NCBI GenBank assembly: GCA_019637115.1
Contig: JAHBWH010000026.1
Span: 1 to 63,805, forward strand
Length of the DNA: 63,805 nucleotides
Source: Myxococcales bacterium
GTDB lineage: Bacteria; Myxococcota_A; Polyangia; Polyangiales; Houyiibacteriaceae
Direction: 5' to 3'
Positions 48,937-60,387 of this stretch are shown piece by piece (positions within the stretch are counted from its first letter, which is position 1; every line of letters starts with the position of its first letter). Position numbers and translations under genes: made by a program. The notes under the pieces are model-generated. The model was not told the DNA's origin. It searched no databases and worked only from the letters and a program-made list of their open reading frames with translations.

Positions 48937-50766
48937 ATGGTGTGGACGATGGCGCGTAAGACGACTCGAACCTGGACACTGCTCGGCTTGCTCTCGCTCG
49001 CCGCGTGCGTGGCCGAGCCCCCGGCCGCCTCCACCTCGCCCATCATCAACGGCGCCGCCACCACGGGGGATCCCTGGGTCGTCGCGGTCGTGAACCTCGG
49101 CGTCACCGGCTCGCCGGGGCTTTGCACGGGCTCGCTCGTCGGCCCCTTCGGGGTCCTCACCGCCAAGCACTGCGTCTATCGCGAGGCGCCCGGCGGCTGG
49201 GTGCCGATCCCCGTCGACGAGCTCCGCGTCATCGTGGGCACGGACATCAACCGACCTGGCGGGATCCAGCAGATCGCGACGGTGCACTCGTACGAGTCGA
49301 CGCCCGGCGTTTACCGCGACGCCGACCTCGGCAACGGGGACGACATCGCCATCGTGCTGATGCGCACCTCGTTCGGCGGCGTCACCCCGATGCCCTTCGG
49401 TCGCACCGTCCCCGCGGTCGGCAGCCCCGCCCGCATCATCGGCTTCGGCCGCACGAGCCCAACGACCGACGAGAGCGGCGTGAAGTTCATGGGCGACACC
49501 ACCGTCGTCGGCGCCGGCGCGCGCCTCATCGAAGCCGGCGGAGGCTCGTGGACCTGCCAAGGCGACAGCGGCGGCCCCCTCCTGGTCGACGGCCGCGTCG
49601 TCGGCGTGACGAGCTTCGGCGTCGGCGGCTGCGGATCGCGGAGCCGCCACTACTTCGTGTCGGTGCCGCGACACGCCGCGCTCGTCGAGCGCGCCGTCAC
49701 CTTCGAGCCGCCGTGCGAGCCACAGCCCGAGGTCTGTAACGGCATCGACGACGACTGCGACGGGGTCATCGACCCTGGGTGCGCGTTCCTCGGCCAGCCC
49801 TGCGAGACCGCCGCCGACTGCCGCGACATGGCGTGCGAGTCGATCGACGGCAGCCGCATCTGCGTGCGCCCTTGCGACCCGCGACAGCCCATCCCCTTCT
49901 GCCCCCTCGGCTTCCACTGCTCGGTGGCGGGCTGCGGCGAGGGGTTCTGCGCGCCGGGCGAGGGACACCTCGTCGACGGGGAGGCCTGCACGCGTGACAG
50001 CGAGTGCACCTCGGGCCAGTGCACGTCGATCGGCGGCGCGATGCGCTGCGGCCGCCAGTGCACGGCCGGCACCGAGGACTGCGTCACGGGCACGGTCTGC
50101 GAGCCCTCGGCCGACGGTTGCGGCGTCTGCACGCCCTACGAGGAGGCCACCGCCCCGAGGCCGGCCGGCGCGCCCTGCGAGACCGGCGCGGACTGCTCGA
50201 GCGGCCAATGCGCCCCCGGCGAAGGCGCCGGCCCGAGCTTCTGCACCCGCCCGTGCGGCGAGGAGGCCTCCTGTCCGAGCGGCATGCGTTGCCGTGACGG
50301 CCTCTGCGCCCGCGGCGACGTGCGCGCCCCCGGCACGAGCTGCGCCCACCCGGACGATTGCGCCGCCGGGAGCGAGTGCCTCGCGGTCGGAGACGACCTG
50401 CTCTGCCTCGAGCCCTGCGACGAAGGTTGCCGCGCGGGCTCGACCTGCGCGGAGACGAGCGAGGGCAGCCGCTGTGTCCCCGACGGGATCGACCTCGGTG
50501 AGCCCTGCGCCGCCAACGGCGACTGTCGCAGCGGGATCTGCGCGGGGGTGTGCACGCGGCTGTGCGAAGACCTCGTCTGCCCCGAGGGCTACGATTGTCG
50601 CCCCGCGGGCCCGCTCAGCGGCTGCTTCCCTCTGGCCGAGGAGCCGACGCCGCCAGCCGAGTCCGGAGGGTGCTCCGTGCCCGTGGGCAGCGTCGGCGGT
50701 CTCGCGCCGCTGTGGATCGCGGGCGGCCTCGCCCTCGCGCTGGCCCGCCGGCGTCGGCGGTCGTGA
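48937..50766 (+). CDS. Secreted trypsin-like serine protease with Cys-rich repeats and MYXO-CTERM-like tail
   Basis: The protein has 609 residues. A lipoprotein-type signal (LLSLAAC) is followed by a chymotrypsin-fold domain (about 30-255) with N-terminal IINGAA and a complete triad: His in LTAKHCV, Asp in DDIAIVL, Ser in CQGDSGGPLL. Next comes VCNGIDDDCDGVIDPGC, the MopE-type motif common in myxobacteria, then many Cys-rich segments of the C-x(5)-C-x(6)-C type to about 570. The end is one Cys, a hydrophobic stretch and RRRRR, as in MYXO-CTERM sorting tails, although that signal usually has two Cys. It is probably displayed on the surface. The start is ATG 48937 (GAGG upstream); ATG 48949 is possible. 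Confidence 0.88.
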   Translation: MVWTMARKTTRTWTLLGLLSLAACVAEPPAASTSPIINGAATTGDPWVVAVVNLGVTGSPGLCTGSLVGPFGVLTAKHCVYREAPGGWVPIPVDELRVIVGTDINRPGGIQQIATVHSYESTPGVYRDADLGNGDDIAIVLMRTSFGGVTPMPFGRTVPAVGSPARIIGFGRTSPTTDESGVKFMGDTTVVGAGARLIEAGGGSWTCQGDSGGPLLVDGRVVGVTSFGVGGCGSRSRHYFVSVPRHAALVERAVTFEPPCEPQPEVCNGIDDDCDGVIDPGCAFLGQPCETAADCRDMACESIDGSRICVRPCDPRQPIPFCPLGFHCSVAGCGEGFCAPGEGHLVDGEACTRDSECTSGQCTSIGGAMRCGRQCTAGTEDCVTGTVCEPSADGCGVCTPYEEATAPRPAGAPCETGADCSSGQCAPGEGAGPSFCTRPCGEEASCPSGMRCRDGLCARGDVRAPGTSCAHPDDCAAGSECLAVGDDLLCLEPCDEGCRAGSTCAETSEGSRCVPDGIDLGEPCAANGDCRSGICAGVCTRLCEDLVCPEGYDCRPAGPLSGCFPLAEEPTPPAESGGCSVPVGSVGGLAPLWIAGGLALALARRRRRS

Positions 50767-50820
50767 GCCCGCTTCCTCATTCCGCTTGAACGCGGCGCGC
50801 GCACCCCTCACAAAGAGCAA

Positions 50821-53745
50821 ATGCACGAGGCGGAGCTCCCACTCACGCCGACGCAGGAGGGGATGTTGTTCAACGGGCTCGCGGAGGCGGGCGCCGAGGT
50901 GCAACAGCTCGTCGTGCAGCCGCCGCGTTCCTTCGACGACGTCGAGCAAATGCGGCTCGCCTGGGGGGCGGCGCTCGCTCGCCACCCGATGCTCCGCGCT
51001 TCGTTCCGCTGGCGAGGCGTCACCGCGCCCTGCCAGCGGGTGCACGAGGCGGTCGAGCTCCCCTGGGAGGTACTTCACCAGGAGCTCGATCGCGAGGCCG
51101 CCTTGCGGCTCTTCCTCCGCCTCGACCGGCTGACGCCGCTCCCGCTCGAGAGAGCGCCCGCGTTTCGGCTCACGCTGCTCCGCGCGCGGGACGGCGACGC
51201 GCTCGTGTGGACACACCACCACGCGCAGCTCGACGGGCGCTCGCTCGAGCTCGTCCTGCTCGACGTGCTGGGCGCGCTCGCGGGCGCGCCGCCTCCCGCC
51301 GCGCCCTCTCCGTCCGTCGAGCCCCACCTTCGCGCCATCGAGGCCGGCCGCGGCCCGCGCCAGGACGAGTTCTTCGCGTCGCGCTTCGCCGACCTCTGGG
51401 AGCCGACCCCGCTGCCGGGACCCCGGCCAGCAGCCTCGGCCGAGGCAGAAGCCGACGAACGACACCTCGAGCACGAGTACATGGCGTGCGGGGAGTGGCT
51501 CGACGCGCTCGAGCGGCAGGGCGAGGCGGAGGGCTTCACCCTCGCGACCGCGATCCAGGCGGCGTGGGCCACCGTGCTGGCGCGCTACGCCGGCACGTCC
51601 GACGTCACCTTCTGCGTCACGCGCGCCTGCCGGCACGTCACGTCGGAGAGCGCGGCGATGGTCGGCTGCCTCATCAACACGGTGCCGCTGCGGGTCGACG
51701 TCGACGCCAGCCCCTCGGCGCGGGCGCTCGCGAGGTCGCTCCGCGCCGAGAGCCTCGCCCTCCGTGAGCACGAGACGGTCGCGCTACGCCGCGTCGCCGA
51801 GCTCTCGCCCCTCACGTCCGCGGCAGACCTCGCCCGGTCGGTGGTGGTCGTCGAGGGGCATGGCCTCGAAGACCGCGTCCGCGCGAGCTTCCCCGAGCTC
51901 GCGTCCTGGCGGCTGTCGCTCCGCGGGCGGAGCGCCGCGCCGCTCACGTTGGCCGCGTACCGGCGCCCGGACGGTCTGCAGCTCGTCGTCGAGCACGACC
52001 GACGTCGGGTCGCCGCCTCCATCGCGTCGACGCTCGGCCGGCGGGTGGAGCGCGCGCTGCGGGCGTTCGCCACCGATCTGGATCGCGCGCCCGCCGAGGC
52101 GCCGCTGACGTTCTCGACCGAGCACGCGCCGCTGCGCGGCGAGGACGTCGCGATCGACACGAGCCCGCCGACCTTCCCCGCGCGCTTCGTGGCGGCCGCG
52201 GAGCGCTCGCCCCACAAGGTGGCCCTCGTGGACGAAGCCACGGGGCGCGAGGTCTCCTACGCCGAGCTGCTCGCGCAGGCGCGTGCCTGCGTCGAGCGTC
52301 TCCGCGCCGACGGCGCGAAGGCGGGGGACGTCGTCGCGGTCTGGGCCGGCCGCCGCGTCGAGACGATCGAGGCGATGGTCGCGTGCGCGCTCGGAGGCCT
52401 GGTCTACTTCCCGCTCGATCCCGCGTATCCCCCCGACCGTACCGCCTTCGTCCTCCGAGACTCCGGCGCGCGCTGGTACCTCGCCCCCTCGTATGTCCCC
52501 GCGACGGACCTCCCCCCGCTCGACGACGTGACGCTGGTGCGCCTCGAGCCGCCCGCGGCCCCGCGACCGCCGGAGCTCGCCGACGCCCCGCGCGTGGTCG
52601 GCCTCGGCGACGGCCCGCACACGGCCGCGCGGCGCGACCGAGGCCCCGCGGACCACGCAGACGCGACGACGCCCGCCGCGGGTGAGGCCGCATACCTCAT
52701 CTACACCTCGGGAAGCACCGGCACCCCCAAAGGCGTGCTCGTCTCCCATGGGAACCTCGCGGCGCATACGTCCGCCGCGCTCGAGACCTACGCGCTCAGC
52801 GACTCAGATCGGGGGATGCTCTTCGCGTCGCCGAGCTTCGACGTCTCGCTCGAGGAGGTCGTCCCGCTCCTCTCCGTCGGCGGCTCGCTCGTCATCCGCT
52901 CGGACGCCACCGCGAGCTCACCCGACCGCTTGCTGAGCACGGTCGCGAGCCACGGCGTGACCGTGCTCCAGCTCCCGACGGCGTTCTTCCACGAGCTCGC
53001 GCGGCACATGGAGCGGCGCCGCGCGTCGCTTCCAGCGAGCGTTCGGCTCGTCGTGATCGGGGGCGAGCGGGCGAGCGCGTCGGCCTGTCGGCGCTTCCGG
53101 TCCGTCGCCCCCGACGTCCGCCTCGTGAACGCCTACGGGCCGACCGAGGTCACGATCACCGCCACCAGCTACGACGTGCCACGCGAGGTGCCCAGCACCA
53201 TCCCGATCGGGCGCCCCTTCGGCCGCTGCCACGCCTACGTGCTCGACGCGCGAGGTGCCCCCGTCCCCACCGGCGCGCGGGGCGAGCTCGCCCTCGGCGG
53301 GCCCCAGGTCGCGATCGGCTATCACGATCGCCCCGAGCCGACCGCGGCGCGGTTCGTCGCCGATCCGGTCGACCCTTCGCGTGGGCGCGTGTACCTGACG
53401 GGCGATCTGGTGCAGCTCGGCGCGGGGGGCGAGCTCGAGTTCCTCGGGCGCCGCGACGGCCAGGTGAAGGTCCGAGGGTTTCGCATCGAGCTCGCGGAGG
53501 TCGAGGCCGCGCTCGAGCAGGACGACGACGTCGCCGAGGCGGTCGCCACGGTGCTGGACGCGCCGAGCGGCGAGCCCACGCTCGTCGCGTTCGTCGTGGG
53601 GCGGACCCCGCGCCTCGACCTCGTCGCCATCGACCGCCGCTTGCGCCAGCGGCTGCCGCCGCAGCACGTCCCCGCGCGGATCGCGTCGCTCGACGCCCTG
53701 CCCCGCGCGCCCGGCGGCAAGCTCGACCGACGCGCGCTGCAGTGA
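50821..53745 (+). CDS. NRPS condensation-adenylation protein; PCP-TE continues in frame after TGA
   Basis: The 974-residue product has a condensation domain (about 5-430) with an intact HHAQLDG at 133-139 (HHxxxDG), and an adenylation domain (about 460-970). The latter has A3 IYTSGSTGTPKG near 625, A4 PSFDVSLEEVV, A5 NAYGPTEVTI near 771, A7 YLTGDLV, A8 GRRDGQVKVRGFRIEL and A10 PGGKLDRR. The stop TGA (53743-53745) follows A10 directly. The next codons continue without a frame change into a carrier and thioesterase, so the natural gene was probably C-A-PCP-TE. Alternatives are a base error, a nonsense mutation, readthrough, or a real split. The gene follows the protease after 54 bases and is the only visible protein here with a full C domain. 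Confidence 0.92.
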   Translation: MHEAELPLTPTQEGMLFNGLAEAGAEVQQLVVQPPRSFDDVEQMRLAWGAALARHPMLRASFRWRGVTAPCQRVHEAVELPWEVLHQELDREAALRLFLRLDRLTPLPLERAPAFRLTLLRARDGDALVWTHHHAQLDGRSLELVLLDVLGALAGAPPPAAPSPSVEPHLRAIEAGRGPRQDEFFASRFADLWEPTPLPGPRPAASAEAEADERHLEHEYMACGEWLDALERQGEAEGFTLATAIQAAWATVLARYAGTSDVTFCVTRACRHVTSESAAMVGCLINTVPLRVDVDASPSARALARSLRAESLALREHETVALRRVAELSPLTSAADLARSVVVVEGHGLEDRVRASFPELASWRLSLRGRSAAPLTLAAYRRPDGLQLVVEHDRRRVAASIASTLGRRVERALRAFATDLDRAPAEAPLTFSTEHAPLRGEDVAIDTSPPTFPARFVAAAERSPHKVALVDEATGREVSYAELLAQARACVERLRADGAKAGDVVAVWAGRRVETIEAMVACALGGLVYFPLDPAYPPDRTAFVLRDSGARWYLAPSYVPATDLPPLDDVTLVRLEPPAAPRPPELADAPRVVGLGDGPHTAARRDRGPADHADATTPAAGEAAYLIYTSGSTGTPKGVLVSHGNLAAHTSAALETYALSDSDRGMLFASPSFDVSLEEVVPLLSVGGSLVIRSDATASSPDRLLSTVASHGVTVLQLPTAFFHELARHMERRRASLPASVRLVVIGGERASASACRRFRSVAPDVRLVNAYGPTEVTITATSYDVPREVPSTIPIGRPFGRCHAYVLDARGAPVPTGARGELALGGPQVAIGYHDRPEPTAARFVADPVDPSRGRVYLTGDLVQLGAGGELEFLGRRDGQVKVRGFRIELAEVEAALEQDDDVAEAVATVLDAPSGEPTLVAFVVGRTPRLDLVAIDRRLRQRLPPQHVPARIASLDALPRAPGGKLDRRALQ

Positions 53746-53826
53746 CCCGCTGCGGCTGCCGCCTCGGCCACGACGGAGCCTGTCTCCGCCGACGAGGCGC
53801 GGCTGCTCGACCTGTTCCGGGAGGTC

Positions 53827-54804
53827 TTGGAGAGCCCCGAGATGGGGGTCGACGACCGCTTCTTCGACCGAGGCGGCAGCTCGATCCGCGCCGTCCGCTT
53901 GATCTCGCGGATCGAGGAGGAGCTCCAAGGCGCGCCCACGGTGGCGACGATCCTGACGCACCAGACCCCGCGCGCGATCGCCGCCTGGCTGCGAGAGCAT
54001 GGGCAATCCACGCCCTCCGAGTCGCTCGTCCTCCTCAACGGCGACCACTCGAAGCGCACCCCGCTCTACTGTCTGCTCGGGCTGCACCTCTACGAAGAGA
54101 TGGCGCGCTCGTTCCGCCGACCCGTCTACGGCGTGTACGTGGAAGAAGATCTCGAGGCGATGAGCCGCGCGGTGCGCACGCCCGATCTCGCGGCGGCGTA
54201 CCTCCGCGCCATCGAGCGACAGGCGGGGCAGCCGCCGAAGCTGCTGCTCGGCTTCTCGTACGGGGCGCTCGTCGCGTTCGAGGCGGCGCAACAGCTCACC
54301 CGTCGCGGCACGCCGCCCGATCTGCTCGTGATGCTCGACCCCCTCTTGCCGAGCATGCTCGAAGAGGGCCCACTCGACCGAGCCTACAACCTCGCCGCGC
54401 GCCTGCTCCGCGATCCGGCGAGCATCGCGCCGCGGCTGGCGCGGAGGGTCGCGGCGCGCGTCCGCGCGCTCGACGTCGTCCCGACGCGGGCGACCGGAGA
54501 CGACCTCGTCTGGCAGATCCGAGAGCGCGCCTACATGCGCGCGTCCGAGGACTACGAGGCCAACGAGCTCGCGCCCTATCCGGGCCGCTGCCAGGTCTAC
54601 GTCGCGCAGGACCGCTCCCCCGCGCACACGCCCCGGGTCGTCGCCGGGTGGCGCTCGCTGATCCGGCAGTGCGAGATCCACGTCGTCCCGGGCGACCACG
54701 GCACCCTGCTCCAGCCCCCGTACGTGGACGAGATCGCCGAGCGCCTCGGCAGCGCCCTCCGGGCGCGGACCTCGATGCGGATGTTGGCGGTCGACGGGGA
54801 GTAG
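53827..54804 (+). CDS. NRPS PCP-thioesterase part (homology begins at 53746, same frame as the gene upstream)
   Basis: From TTG 53827 this gives 325 residues. The frame is open back to the TGA at 53743-53745 and reads like a normal carrier N-terminus (SADEARLLDLFREVLE), but it has no ATG or GTG there. TTG 53827 would cut off much of carrier helix 1, and ATG 53842 more. The carrier has GGSS with the modified Ser at 53881-53883. The thioesterase has GFSYG (Ser at 54256-54258), Asp in VMLDPLLPS and His in PGDHGTLLQPP. It should release the chain made on the upstream C-A protein. Whether it is made as a separate protein is doubtful. Confidence 0.75.
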   Translation: MESPEMGVDDRFFDRGGSSIRAVRLISRIEEELQGAPTVATILTHQTPRAIAAWLREHGQSTPSESLVLLNGDHSKRTPLYCLLGLHLYEEMARSFRRPVYGVYVEEDLEAMSRAVRTPDLAAAYLRAIERQAGQPPKLLLGFSYGALVAFEAAQQLTRRGTPPDLLVMLDPLLPSMLEEGPLDRAYNLAARLLRDPASIAPRLARRVAARVRALDVVPTRATGDDLVWQIRERAYMRASEDYEANELAPYPGRCQVYVAQDRSPAHTPRVVAGWRSLIRQCEIHVVPGDHGTLLQPPYVDEIAERLGSALRARTSMRMLAVDGE

Positions 54805-54849
54805 TCGCGGGCAGTAGTCGCGGCGCGCGGCCTCGGGTATGACGCCCCC

Positions 54850-56034
54850 ATGCTCTCCACGCTCCTCGGCCTCGGCGGCGCCGCCGCGACGCTCCCCGGC
54901 ACCCTCGAGCTCGCGCTCCTCACGGCGGCGGGCGCCCTGCCGCCGACCGAGCCCGGCGCACCCACGCGGCCCGTTCGGAGGCTCGCCGTGGTCGTCCCCG
55001 CGCACGACGAAGAAGGCGGCATCGCGTCGTGCGTGAAGAGCCTCCTCGGCTGCGCGCGCCCGCAAGCCCCCGTCGAGGTCCTCGTCGTCGCCGACAATTG
55101 CAGCGACGGCACCGCGGCGCGGGCACGCGAAGCGGGCGCGACCGTGCTCGAGCGCCACGACACCGAGCGGCGCGGCAAGGGCTACGCGCTCGAGCTCGCG
55201 TTCGACACCTTGCTCGAGCGCTTCCCCGACCTCGACGGCGTCTTGGTCGTCGACGCGGACACCGAGGTCGACCCGGACTTCCTCGTCTGCGCCGAGCGAT
55301 GGTTCGCGGCCGGCGCCGACGCGGTGCAGGCCCGCTACCTCGTGCGCAACGCGGACGAGTCGACCCGCACGGCGCTCATGAACGCGGCCTTCATGGCGTT
55401 CAACGTGCTCCGCCCGCGCGGCCGCGCCCGCCTCGGGCTCTCCGCTGGCATCCTCGGCAACGGCTTCGGGCTCAGCCGCCGCTCCCTCGAGGCGGTGCCC
55501 TACACCGCGCGCTCCGTCGTGGAGGATCTCGAGCACCACCTCCACCTCGTCCGCGCGGGTTTCAAGGTCGAGTTCATGGACGAGACCGCCGTCCGCGCCG
55601 ACTTTCCCGTCGGCGAGAGAGGCGCCGACACGCAGCGCGCGCGCTGGGAGGGCGGGCGCCTGCGGATGCTCCGCGAGCACGCGCCTCCGCTCGCCAAAGA
55701 GGTCTTGGCCGGAGACCTCCGGCTCGCCGAGCCCCTGCTCGAGCTCCTGCTGCTGCCGCTCGCGACCCACGTCGGCCTCCTCGGGGCCCTCGCCCTCGTG
55801 CCCTTCCCGCCGACGCAGCTCTACGCGGCGACCGCGCTCGGCGTCGTGGGCGCCCACGTCGCGACGGCGATGAAGGTCGGCGGCGCGGGCCGGACCGAGC
55901 TCGCCGCGCTCGCGCGCGCGCCGCTCTACGTGCTCTGGAAGGCGCGCGTGCTGCCGAAGATCCTGCAAGCGGCGTCCCGCGATCAGGCGTGGGTGCGGAC
56001 CGCTCGCGCGACCGAAGAGACGCCGGCGGGCTGA
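54850..56034 (+). CDS. Glycosyltransferase family 2, membrane type
   Basis: The 394-residue protein shows the family 2 motifs AVVVPAHDEEGGIASCVKSLL (about 46-66), VVADNCSDGTAARARE, the metal motif GVLVVDADTEVDPDF and the late QRARWEGGR, the Q-x2-RW type seen in processive or lipid-linked transferases. A weakly hydrophobic N-terminus and two hydrophobic segments near the end indicate membrane association. It follows the PCP-TE reading frame by 46 bases on the same strand, so a peptide-making and a sugar-adding enzyme are paired again, as in the PKS-GT2 pair at 23934-31453. Confidence 0.9.
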   Translation: MLSTLLGLGGAAATLPGTLELALLTAAGALPPTEPGAPTRPVRRLAVVVPAHDEEGGIASCVKSLLGCARPQAPVEVLVVADNCSDGTAARAREAGATVLERHDTERRGKGYALELAFDTLLERFPDLDGVLVVDADTEVDPDFLVCAERWFAAGADAVQARYLVRNADESTRTALMNAAFMAFNVLRPRGRARLGLSAGILGNGFGLSRRSLEAVPYTARSVVEDLEHHLHLVRAGFKVEFMDETAVRADFPVGERGADTQRARWEGGRLRMLREHAPPLAKEVLAGDLRLAEPLLELLLLPLATHVGLLGALALVPFPPTQLYAATALGVVGAHVATAMKVGGAGRTELAALARAPLYVLWKARVLPKILQAASRDQAWVRTARATEETPAG

Positions 56035-56057
56035 GCCCCGCGTCCGAACGAGGTCGG

Positions 56058-58193
<2,136 letters not shown>

Positions 58194-58209
58194 CTAGCGT
58201 CGCGCCACC

Positions 58210-58395
58210 ATGGCTGATCACCACGCGCCCGGGCTCCCGGAGATCCACGACGAAGCCGCCGACACCCCGATGTGGCTCCCGCTGCTCGGCCTCGGCCTGC
58301 TGATCGTCGCGTCGCTCTTCTTCATCATCCGCGCGGCGACCGCCGACGAGGCCCCCGTCGTCGACGGCGTCGGCGTCGTCGACGACTTCGAGTGA
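58210..58395 (+). CDS. Small single-span membrane protein
   Basis: The 61-residue protein has a hydrophilic N-terminus, one strong hydrophobic span (MWLPLLGLGLLIVASLFFII, about 21-40) and an acidic Val/Asp-rich tail. I recognise no family. It is divergent from ligA (91 bases). The 168 bases after it, to 58563, contain no gene or repeat that I can see. Confidence 0.6.
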   Translation: MADHHAPGLPEIHDEAADTPMWLPLLGLGLLIVASLFFIIRAATADEAPVVDGVGVVDDFE

Positions 58396-58563
58396 GCCGA
58401 TACCACTCGGTCAGAGCCCGGAGCTCAGTGCGGCGCGAGAGGGGTGGTCCGCGCCACGAAGCGGTAGACCAAAGCGGTCACCTCGAGGCAGATCCGCTGC
58501 CTCGACGATCACCCGCACGGGCCAGGGGGCTTCCGCTTCGGGTCGCCAAAGGGACCGCGTAGC

Positions 58564-59154
58564 TCAGGCCGTGGGGTCGTCCTTCGGCTCGACCTTGGCG
58601 TCTTCCTTGGGGTCGCGCCGCAAGACGCTCGCGAGGCGGGCCTCGAGCTCCTCGATGCGACCCTGCAGCCGCTTCACCTCGCCCTGGAGCTGCTGGACGT
58701 GGCCCATCGCGACGCCGATGACCGCCTTCACGCGATCGTCGGCGCTCGCGCGGAGCTCCTCGATCGGACCAGGCTTCTTCTTCGGCTCCTCGGGCTCCGC
58801 GGCGCCCTCCGCGTCCTCGCTCACCTCGCGCTGCAGCAGCTTCGAGAGCGACGCCGGCAGCGAGCCCACCAGACGGTGACGCCCCTCCTCGATCATCGAC
58901 TTCAACGTCGAGCGCCGGACGTCGCCTTCGCCCTTCTTCTCTTCCTCGTAGATGATCTGCGCGAGCGTGACGTTGGTGAGGTCCTCTTTCGACTTGTTGT
59001 CGATGATGCGGACGTCCTCGCCCTCGCGGACGTACTCCGCGATCTGCTGCAGCGTCACGTAGCGGCTGTCGCGGGTGTCGTAGAGCTTACGATTCGCGTA
59101 GCGCTTGATGATGCGCGCTTCCGGCGCGGGTCGGTCGGCTCTGGGCTGCTCCAC
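58564..59154 (-). CDS. PhaR-like polyhydroxyalkanoate synthesis regulator
   Basis: The 196-residue protein has the PHB/PHA accumulation regulator DNA-binding domain at about 15-75: RIIKRYANRKLYDTRDSRYV, then YVREGEDVRIIDNKSKEDLTNVTLAQIIYEEEKK. The C-terminal half is a coiled coil (GHVQQLQGEVKRLQGRIEELEARL), probably for oligomerisation. In other bacteria PhaR represses phasin and PHA synthesis genes. No PHA gene is in this window, so the target here is unknown. GTG 59154 has GGAG seven bases upstream. Confidence 0.88.
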   Translation of the reverse strand: MEQPRADRPAPEARIIKRYANRKLYDTRDSRYVTLQQIAEYVREGEDVRIIDNKSKEDLTNVTLAQIIYEEEKKGEGDVRRSTLKSMIEEGRHRLVGSLPASLSKLLQREVSEDAEGAAEPEEPKKKPGPIEELRASADDRVKAVIGVAMGHVQQLQGEVKRLQGRIEELEARLASVLRRDPKEDAKVEPKDDPTA

Positions 59155-59218
59155 CCTCAATCTCCGTCTGGTCCGTTCAAATAGCCCGGAGCGACGCGCT
59201 GCGTCAAGAGCAGGTGCG

Positions 59219-59932
59219 TCAGTGCAGGGTCCCGCCGGCGCCCAGCTGGCGGGCGACCTCGAGGATGGCCGGCCTGAGATCCGGCGCCGCTTCGAGCGCG
59301 GCCAGGTCGGGCGTCGTGACGTGCGGGAGGAGGAGCAGCGCCACGTCGAGCGGGCACGCGGGGTTCTGGATGGCGGCCAGGCGTACCCGATAGCGGACTG
59401 CCCACCGCGGCGCGCGGATGATCTCGACGAGGGCGCTCGGGTCGATGGGCCGACGCGACGCCAGCTGGACCACGTCGGCCTCGACGAGGGAGGGGTTGCC
59501 GAGGAGGATCTCGACCACGCTCGGGTCGGGGTCGCGGAGGACGCGCGCGATGACCCCCCGGTCCCTGCGGCGCGCGAGGCTCTTTCGCTCGCCGAGGGTG
59601 AGCGGCCGACCGGCGCCAAAGTCGGGGACCCGAAGGGCGGGCGACGCGAGCGCCACCTCGCGGACCCGCAGGAGCTCGGCGAGCAGGAGCAGGCCGCGCT
59701 CGGCCGCCAGAGACGCCGCCGCCGCCCGGACCTCGAGGAGCGCCTCGTCGCAGAGGGCGAGCGAGAGCGCGAGGCCGAACGGATCCTTCGGCCCGACGAG
59801 GAGCCCGAACGAGGCGTCCACGACGAGGGCCGGCCCCCCCTCGAGGAGCGCGTGCCGAAGGAACGCGAGGCGCATGGGGGTGTCGCGGAGGTTCGCGCAG
59901 CGCTGGACGAGCGCCTCGGGCGGAGAGGCCAC
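59219..59932 (-). CDS. Leu/Ala-rich HEAT-like repeat protein, function unknown
   Basis: The 237-residue protein is nearly all amphipathic helices in repeating units, such as [40 protein letters not shown] and [20 protein letters not shown], spaced about 30-40 residues with recurring NP and DP turns. This is the pattern of HEAT-like or DUF2336-like scaffolds that bind other proteins. There is no signal or membrane span. The gene is upstream of phaR-like on the same strand (64 bases) and divergent from tatA. The start (GTG 59932) is uncertain because no clear binding site precedes it. Confidence 0.65.
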   Translation of the reverse strand: MASPPEALVQRCANLRDTPMRLAFLRHALLEGGPALVVDASFGLLVGPKDPFGLALSLALCDEALLEVRAAAASLAAERGLLLLAELLRVREVALASPALRVPDFGAGRPLTLGERKSLARRRDRGVIARVLRDPDPSVVEILLGNPSLVEADVVQLASRRPIDPSALVEIIRAPRWAVRYRVRLAAIQNPACPLDVALLLLPHVTTPDLAALEAAPDLRPAILEVARQLGAGGTLH

Positions 59933-60041
59933 GGCGTCATCGTGGCGCCATCGCCGACGCGAGGGAAGCCGTTGCGGCGGGTCGGCTGCGGGCGTAGTGT
60001 TGAGGGTGGCCTCGTGGTTCGGGGCCCGGACCGGAGCAGAT

Positions 60042-60299
60042 ATGCCTATCCCCGCAATCGGTGGTCTCGGAATGGGCGAGTTGATCGTCATTCTCGTGAT
60101 CGTCCTCTTGGTGTTCGGCGCCAGCCGGCTCCCGCAGATCGGCGAGGGCGTGGGCAAGGCCATCCGCAACCTCAAGCGAGGCCTGAACACGGACGACGAG
60201 ATCGACGTCACCCCGAAGGACAAGCAGGTCTCGAGTCGCTCGGGTGCGCCCGCGGCCAAGGACGAGATCAGCGACGCCGAGGTGGTCGAGCGCCGCTGA
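60042..60299 (+). CDS. tatA: Sec-independent protein translocase TatA
   Basis: The 85-residue protein has one membrane helix, an amphipathic helix and a polar tail. The sequence [20 protein letters not shown] is followed by [19 protein letters not shown], with the FG hinge (about 28-29) of TatA. It is the pore-forming subunit of twin-arginine export. Its length and the lack of a longer tail favour TatA over TatB. No tatB or tatC is adjacent. ATG 60042 has GGAG five bases upstream. Confidence 0.95.
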   Translation: MPIPAIGGLGMGELIVILVIVLLVFGASRLPQIGEGVGKAIRNLKRGLNTDDEIDVTPKDKQVSSRSGAPAAKDEISDAEVVERR

Positions 60300-60387
60300 G
60301 CCGGCTCCCGCCTCCGAGCCCCCACGAGCCCGCCGCGCCCCGCGCTCGGCGGGCGATTGCACGAGAGCCTGCTCCAGGTGAGCCCCG

